Below are positions 59,999 to 64,000 of a DNA stretch of 64,000 nucleotides, in pieces. Source of the stretch: Bradyrhizobium sp. 132 (lineage in GTDB: Bacteria > Pseudomonadota > Alphaproteobacteria > Rhizobiales > Xanthobacteraceae). Location of the stretch: positions 124,001 through 188,000 of the forward strand of contig NZ_JADPKY010000159.1 in the NCBI RefSeq assembly GCF_023074185.1, read 5' to 3'. Every line of letters begins with the position of its first letter. Within the stretch, counting starts at the first letter, position 1. The translations under genes were made by a program, and so were the position numbers. Under the pieces are notes generated by a model that worked only from the letters and a program-made list of their open reading frames with translations, was not told the DNA's origin and made no database searches.

Positions 59999-61327
59999 AT
60001 GAATTGGTGGCCTCCAGCCTTGAGCTTGCGAAAGCTTCGGAACCGGTACTCGATCGGCGCCGCAATGGCGCTCTCGATGCAGATCACGGGCGCGGCCTTG
60101 TCGTTCGTCGTCAGCCTGCTGCTCGCCAAGCTGGTCGGTCCAACCGGACTTGGTCTCTACTTCCTGGGCGTCACAAGTGTCGAAATCTTTTCAACGGTTG
60201 CGCGGCTGGGTCTCGACACGGCCGCGCTGAAATTCATCTCGATCGCCAATAACGGCGCCGAGCACGGCATCGTTGCAACCATATACCGCAAATGCGTGGG
60301 AATCGCAGCGCTTTGTGCCATCGCGATGATCGGGCCGGCCTGGCCCATCCTCAACTGGGCGCCGATCGGCGCGAGCCACCATGCCGAATTCGCCGTACTG
60401 GTGCCGGTCCTGATGGTCGCCTTGATTCCGGTGGCTGTCCTGTCGGTCCAAACGGAAGCCTTCAAGGCGATCGGGCGGCCGGGAACCGCCGTTTTCACTC
60501 AGGCCGTCCTCCCGCAATTGCTATTGCTGCTGGTTGTGTCGGGGCTCGCCCTGAACGGGACAGTTACACTTTCTTCTATCCTTGCGTACTATGCCGGAGC
60601 ATTCCTTGTCGCGATGCTTCTGGCGTTTGTCCGCTGGAGAATGATCGTCCGCGATGCCTGGCGGAAGGCGAGTTTCTCAACCGCGATCTTGCTGCGCACC
60701 AGCCTGCCGATCCTGATCGTGACCAGCCTCAACCTGGTGATGGCCTGGACCGATACGCTCGTGCTGGGCATCCTCTCCAGCGCCGATCAGGTTGGCATCT
60801 ACGGGGTGGCACTTCGCATCTCGGCGACCACCTCATTCGTGCTGATCGCAGTCAACAGCGTCGTTGCACCGCAATTTGCCGCCCTTCATTCGAGCGGCAA
60901 GCACGCCGAGCTCGAAACACTGGCGCGCCGCAGCACCTTCTGGACACTGGCGATCGCATCGCCGCTGATCGTCCTCTTCCTAGTCTTCCCGACGGAGATC
61001 CTGCGCGTGTTCGGTCCCCAGTTCGAAGGCGGCGCATGGCCGTTGCGGCTATTGACGCTGGCCCAGCTCGTCAATGTTTCGACGGGCCTGCTGACGTCGT
61101 TGCTGATCATGACCGGCCACGAAAAGCTGATGCGCAACAATTTGATACTGTCGGCAACCGTCAACCTTGTCGGCAATCTGCTGCTGGTTCCCGTGCTCGG
61201 CGCGCTAGGCGCAGCGATCAGCACCGCCACCTCCATGACCGTGTTGAAGGTCGTGAGCTGGTGGATCGCGCGGCGCAAACTCCACATCAACACGGTCAAC
61301 TATCTCAATTTCAAATCACCCAGATGA
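59999..61327 (+). CDS. O-antigen flippase, Wzx-like
   Basis: A 442-residue membrane protein with about twelve hydrophobic helices, of the MOP/polysaccharide-synthesis superfamily. ALSMQITGAALSFVVSLLLA, then AKLVGPTGLGLYFLGVT and LGLDTAALKFIS, is the Wzx pattern. AWTDTLVLGILSSADQVGIY (helix seven) and VFGPQFEGGAWPLRLL further support it. Wzx turns the completed lipid-linked O-unit to the periplasmic face. It converges with the polymerase gene, 41 bases apart. The start ATG has CAGAGCTG upstream. Confidence 0.9.
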   Translation: MNWWPPALSLRKLRNRYSIGAAMALSMQITGAALSFVVSLLLAKLVGPTGLGLYFLGVTSVEIFSTVARLGLDTAALKFISIANNGAEHGIVATIYRKCVGIAALCAIAMIGPAWPILNWAPIGASHHAEFAVLVPVLMVALIPVAVLSVQTEAFKAIGRPGTAVFTQAVLPQLLLLLVVSGLALNGTVTLSSILAYYAGAFLVAMLLAFVRWRMIVRDAWRKASFSTAILLRTSLPILIVTSLNLVMAWTDTLVLGILSSADQVGIYGVALRISATTSFVLIAVNSVVAPQFAALHSSGKHAELETLARRSTFWTLAIASPLIVLFLVFPTEILRVFGPQFEGGAWPLRLLTLAQLVNVSTGLLTSLLIMTGHEKLMRNNLILSATVNLVGNLLLVPVLGALGAAISTATSMTVLKVVSWWIARRKLHINTVNYLNFKSPR

Positions 61328-61368
61328 GGCCGCCCGCCGTGTGGCGCGCGGTAAGGGGGCGCCGGCGC

Positions 61369-62763
61369 TCAGCTCGTCAGTGACTTTCCGACCAGAGGCT
61401 TGGTAGGCCTGCCATACCACGCCACGCGTTCCGGCTCGTTCGCAAGGACTGACAAGCATGCAAGGACGATAAACACCGTTCCCAGGCCGATCGAGCCAGT
61501 GAGAACCGTGTTGGTCGCGGTCGAGATGAAGAAGAACAAGGCGCACAGCAGCAAGGCCCGCCCGAGCGTCTTGTTGACATCAGGCACCCGGAGATAGAGC
61601 CAGCAGATATAGGCGAGCAGGGCGAACCAGAATGCGAGGCCGACGACGCCCTGCTTGTAGAGAATTTCGAGATAGGTGAGCTCGATCTTTGTGCGCTGCC
61701 CGATCTTCGCGGCGAAGCCGTGCCCGATCGCCAGGGTTGTGAGGGTCATGTTTTCCCGCACCAGCCCGATGTCCGATCGCCGAATGCTATCCGTCGGGCG
61801 GACGAGTTCGATCGCAGGGCCGGCGGCCGGCGGATCCTTGTCGCGCCACTCCTGCACCTCCGTGCGGATCGGTCGGCTTAGGGGCGCCTGCAAGAAGTTG
61901 CTTTCGATCCCCAGGCCGACGGACGTTACGACCATCAGCAGAAGCACTTGACCGGCGAGCTGCATCCTCTGCCACCAGCGGCCCCCTGGCATGGCCGCAA
62001 TAATGCAAACGCCCAGCGCCACCGAGAGGCTTCTCGTCAGGGTCAGCGCCACAGCCACGACCGCGACCGTACCCATCAGCTTCGTCATCCGGAATGGATC
62101 GAGCAGCAATAGCAGCGCCGCAACGCAGGCGTAGTACATGCCCTTATAAAGAAAGCCGACGTAGGGATTCACCCTGAATATGATCTCGTCGCTGCCCCTC
62201 AAATGCCCATACAACGTCGAATACGGGACAAGACCGGAATGCACGCTGGCGAGCGCGAGCAGATAGATCGTCGCCAGAGCTGCACCGGCCACCATCAGGA
62301 TCGTGACCACCATCGTGACCTCGCGCCGCGATCGAATCGCGGTCACGAAGAAAAGCAGCATCGCAAAATAAGTGAGCGGCTTCAGCTCGCCGACAAACGC
62401 GGCGCGCGGACTGGGATCGACCATGACGACGGGACCGACATTCATCGCTATTCCGGCGCTGAAATTGTCGTTGAGAAATCCGATCAAGACGCCGAACGCC
62501 GTCGTCGCGACGAATGCCCCGAACAGCCACCACACCTGTGGCGCCGGCCGCGCCTCCTTGCGGGAGACCAGCGCAGCGACGGTCCAGACCATGCACAGGA
62601 TGAAGAGCAATTCGCGCACGCGAAACGGCCCGACCTTGATCAGATAGCCGTTCCCGCCCAGCGCGAGGTCGCCCACGACCAACACCAGGAGCGCAGTTCC
62701 GATCGCCTGCCTCGACACGATCTCAGCCGAAAGTAGCGCCCAACGCGGCAGGAACCTGAGCAT
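61369..62763 (-). CDS. O-antigen polymerase, Wzy-like
   Basis: A 464-residue polytopic protein with about eleven hydrophobic helices of the O-antigen ligase/polymerase superfamily. The late periplasmic loop reads IGHGFAAKIGQRTKIELTYL then EILYKQGVVGLAF. The His of the ligase motif (NPHNQ-type, present in the waaL product) is missing here, so I favour polymerase over ligase. It sits opposite wzx and beside the O-unit genes. ATG at 62763 (MLRFLPRWALL) opens the first helix. An upstream open stretch of 75 codons has no membrane character and is excluded. Confidence 0.8.
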   Translation of the reverse strand: MLRFLPRWALLSAEIVSRQAIGTALLVLVVGDLALGGNGYLIKVGPFRVRELLFILCMVWTVAALVSRKEARPAPQVWWLFGAFVATTAFGVLIGFLNDNFSAGIAMNVGPVVMVDPSPRAAFVGELKPLTYFAMLLFFVTAIRSRREVTMVVTILMVAGAALATIYLLALASVHSGLVPYSTLYGHLRGSDEIIFRVNPYVGFLYKGMYYACVAALLLLLDPFRMTKLMGTVAVVAVALTLTRSLSVALGVCIIAAMPGGRWWQRMQLAGQVLLLMVVTSVGLGIESNFLQAPLSRPIRTEVQEWRDKDPPAAGPAIELVRPTDSIRRSDIGLVRENMTLTTLAIGHGFAAKIGQRTKIELTYLEILYKQGVVGLAFWFALLAYICWLYLRVPDVNKTLGRALLLCALFFFISTATNTVLTGSIGLGTVFIVLACLSVLANEPERVAWYGRPTKPLVGKSLTS

Positions 62764-63014
62764 TGTGACCGAGATCCAAAACGTCAATCGTCGTGAGAGA
62801 ATACACGACGGACTGTAGCAGCCTATGCCATCTTCGGATAAGCAGATCAAGCGAGCCGGCCTTGTGGCTGACAACGTCCGGTCGCAGCACGCACTCCGAC
62901 AATGTGCAATGCCAAATTCTGATGGTAAGCTGAACTCGCAGCCAGTACGATAATGACTGGCCCGCTCCAGGGCATTCCCATCAGACATTGCGCGCGGCCA
63001 AGAGACAGAGCTTG

Positions 63015-64000
63015 ATGCATCTAAAGACCCTTGTTGAAAACGAACTCGTGGAGGATCCGTCGTCGGTCTGGTTGCTCCGCGGCCATCAAACGTTCGCTTA
63101 CTCCGACGGAGCGGCCTCCGAGATTTATCTGGATGGCGTGTTCCGCGCCGCGAAGGACCTGAGCTCGCGTTCCAGCGAACTCGAGAGTCACATCAAGGAC
63201 TGGACGAGCGAGTATCATCTGACCAGGAAGCGGTCCCAGCTGCTCTCCGGATTCACATTCGATCGTAATCTGAGCGTCCTGGAAGTCGGTTGCGGCTGTG
63301 GCGCGATCACGCGCTATCTCGGAGAGAATTTTGACAGCGTGGTCTCGGTCGAAGGCAGCATTGCGCGCGCCCGCCTGGCCCGCCTCAGAACGAAGGATCT
63401 GCCCTCGGTCTCCGTGATCTGCGCGCCGTTTCAGGAAATCCGGTTCTCCAAGAAGTTCGACATCGTTTTCGTCATCGGCGTGTTCGAATACTCGGCATCT
63501 TTCGTCAAGGGCGATGATCCCTACGAAGCTGCGCTGCAATATTACGCTGACATCCTGGCCCCGGACGGAATGATCGTCCTCGCGATCGAGAATCAATTCG
63601 GGCTCAAATATCTCAATGGCTGCCACGAGGATCATCTCGGGATAAAGTTCGAAGGCGTCGAAGGGTATCATGGGGGCAAAGCTCGCGTCCGTACATTCGG
63701 CCATGGCGAACTGGTCAAGCGCATCGGGCGTCATTTTCGAGACGTTCGCAGCTTTTACCCTTACCCGGACTACAAGATTCCGGACGCTGTGCTGAGCGCG
63801 GAGTTTGTTGGATCCGGTCAGGCCGGCGAGCTCATCTCGCAGATGCCCTCGCGCGACTATGTCAGACCCTACAAACCACTCTGGAACGAGCCGACCACCG
63901 TACTGGAGCTCGCCCGGAACTCGATGCTGGAGTTCTTTTCAAATTCATTCCTCATCGTGGCCGGCCGCACGCAGATTCACGGCGTTTCCTTCGACCAGCT
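63015..64000 (+). CDS. Class I SAM-dependent methyltransferase, cut by window edge
   Basis: An open frame from ATG at 63015 (MHLKTLVENELVEDPSSVWL) runs off the right edge, giving at least 328 residues. The SAM motif LSVLEVGCGCGAITRYLG is near residue 93, followed by VVSVEGSIARARLARLR (acidic loop) and FDIVFVIGVFEYSASF (motif IV). After the methyltransferase domain come AIENQFGLKYLNG and HGELVKRIG, as in the large O-antigen methyltransferases, which are often fused to glycosyltransferase domains. It may modify the O-unit or its terminal sugar. A 251-base gap, with no gene visible, separates it from the divergent polymerase. Confidence 0.85.
   Translation, partial: MHLKTLVENELVEDPSSVWLLRGHQTFAYSDGAASEIYLDGVFRAAKDLSSRSSELESHIKDWTSEYHLTRKRSQLLSGFTFDRNLSVLEVGCGCGAITRYLGENFDSVVSVEGSIARARLARLRTKDLPSVSVICAPFQEIRFSKKFDIVFVIGVFEYSASFVKGDDPYEAALQYYADILAPDGMIVLAIENQFGLKYLNGCHEDHLGIKFEGVEGYHGGKARVRTFGHGELVKRIGRHFRDVRSFYPYPDYKIPDAVLSAEFVGSGQAGELISQMPSRDYVRPYKPLWNEPTTVLELARNSMLEFFSNSFLIVAGRTQIHGVSFDQ

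Overview
The window is high-GC alphaproteobacterial chromosome. Gene content and style (CHRD and DUF1127 proteins, a rhizobial-type LpcC mannosyltransferase, a YbfB-type MFS permease, a complete liv transporter, several families of palindromic intergenic repeats) best fit Bradyrhizobium or a close Nitrobacteraceae relative. This is inference; no rRNA or other taxonomic marker is present. I saw no tRNA, rRNA, CRISPR array, insertion sequence, integrase or phage gene.

Layout. 1-6.3 kb holds housekeeping and accessory genes: a CHRD protein, a Cys/Met-metabolism PLP enzyme, a cytochrome c', an orphan CoxL-like molybdenum hydroxylase, a DUF1127 protein and a SRPBCC protein. 6.5-27.6 kb is a cell-envelope sugar region: murJ, a WlbA/WlbE-like pair, manC, a UDP-glucuronate epimerase, a YbhN-like membrane protein, a glycosyltransferase, a WbpM-type dehydratase, waaL, the heptose genes hldE/hldD/gmhB with waaF, lpcC, galE, msbA, and a FAH-family enzyme ending at a strong terminator. 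27.7-35 kb is a mixed accessory stretch: a frameshifted NTF2-like gene, a Spy-like periplasmic protein, an LpxO-like hydroxylase, a 51-residue protein with a good ribosome-binding site, a LysR-SDR-tautomerase-MFS unit and a flavin monooxygenase. 35-47.3 kb centres on methyl-group metabolism (ahcY, metK, an HTH-methyltransferase fusion, a MetE-like protein at the end of a liv operon) plus a TPR-caspase protein.

49.1-64 kb is an O-antigen locus. About ten minus-strand genes lie very close together (58.9 to 49.1 kb): an N-acetyl-sugar amidotransferase, HisH- and HisF-like partners, a RmlD-like reductase, a CapE/WbjB-type dehydratase, a sugar C-methyltransferase, a WbjD-type 2-epimerase, a WbuB-type glycosyltransferase, a 4-reductase-like SDR and a polyprenyl-phosphate sugar transferase. 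Next to them are a family 2 glycosyltransferase, a Wzx flippase, a Wzy-like polymerase and a methyltransferase cut by the window edge. My reading is a Wzx/Wzy-dependent O-antigen containing a 2-acetamido-2,6-dideoxy-L-hexose carrying an acetamidino group. The reductase lacks the CapF cupin (C3-epimerase) domain, so the L-QuiNAc route is more likely than L-FucNAc. The interposed C-methyltransferase suggests a branched (C-methyl) derivative. This combination is the most interesting feature of the window.

How the parts connect: the WbpM-type dehydratase (15.0-16.9 kb) plus the 4-reductase (49.6 kb) could supply the initiating UDP-QuiNAc or UDP-FucNAc for the sugar transferase (49.1 kb). Wzx and Wzy export and polymerise. 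WaaL (17.0 kb) would ligate the chain to a lipid A-core built by LpcC/WaaF and flipped by MsbA. MetK and AhcY make S-adenosylmethionine and remove its by-product, serving the methyltransferases.
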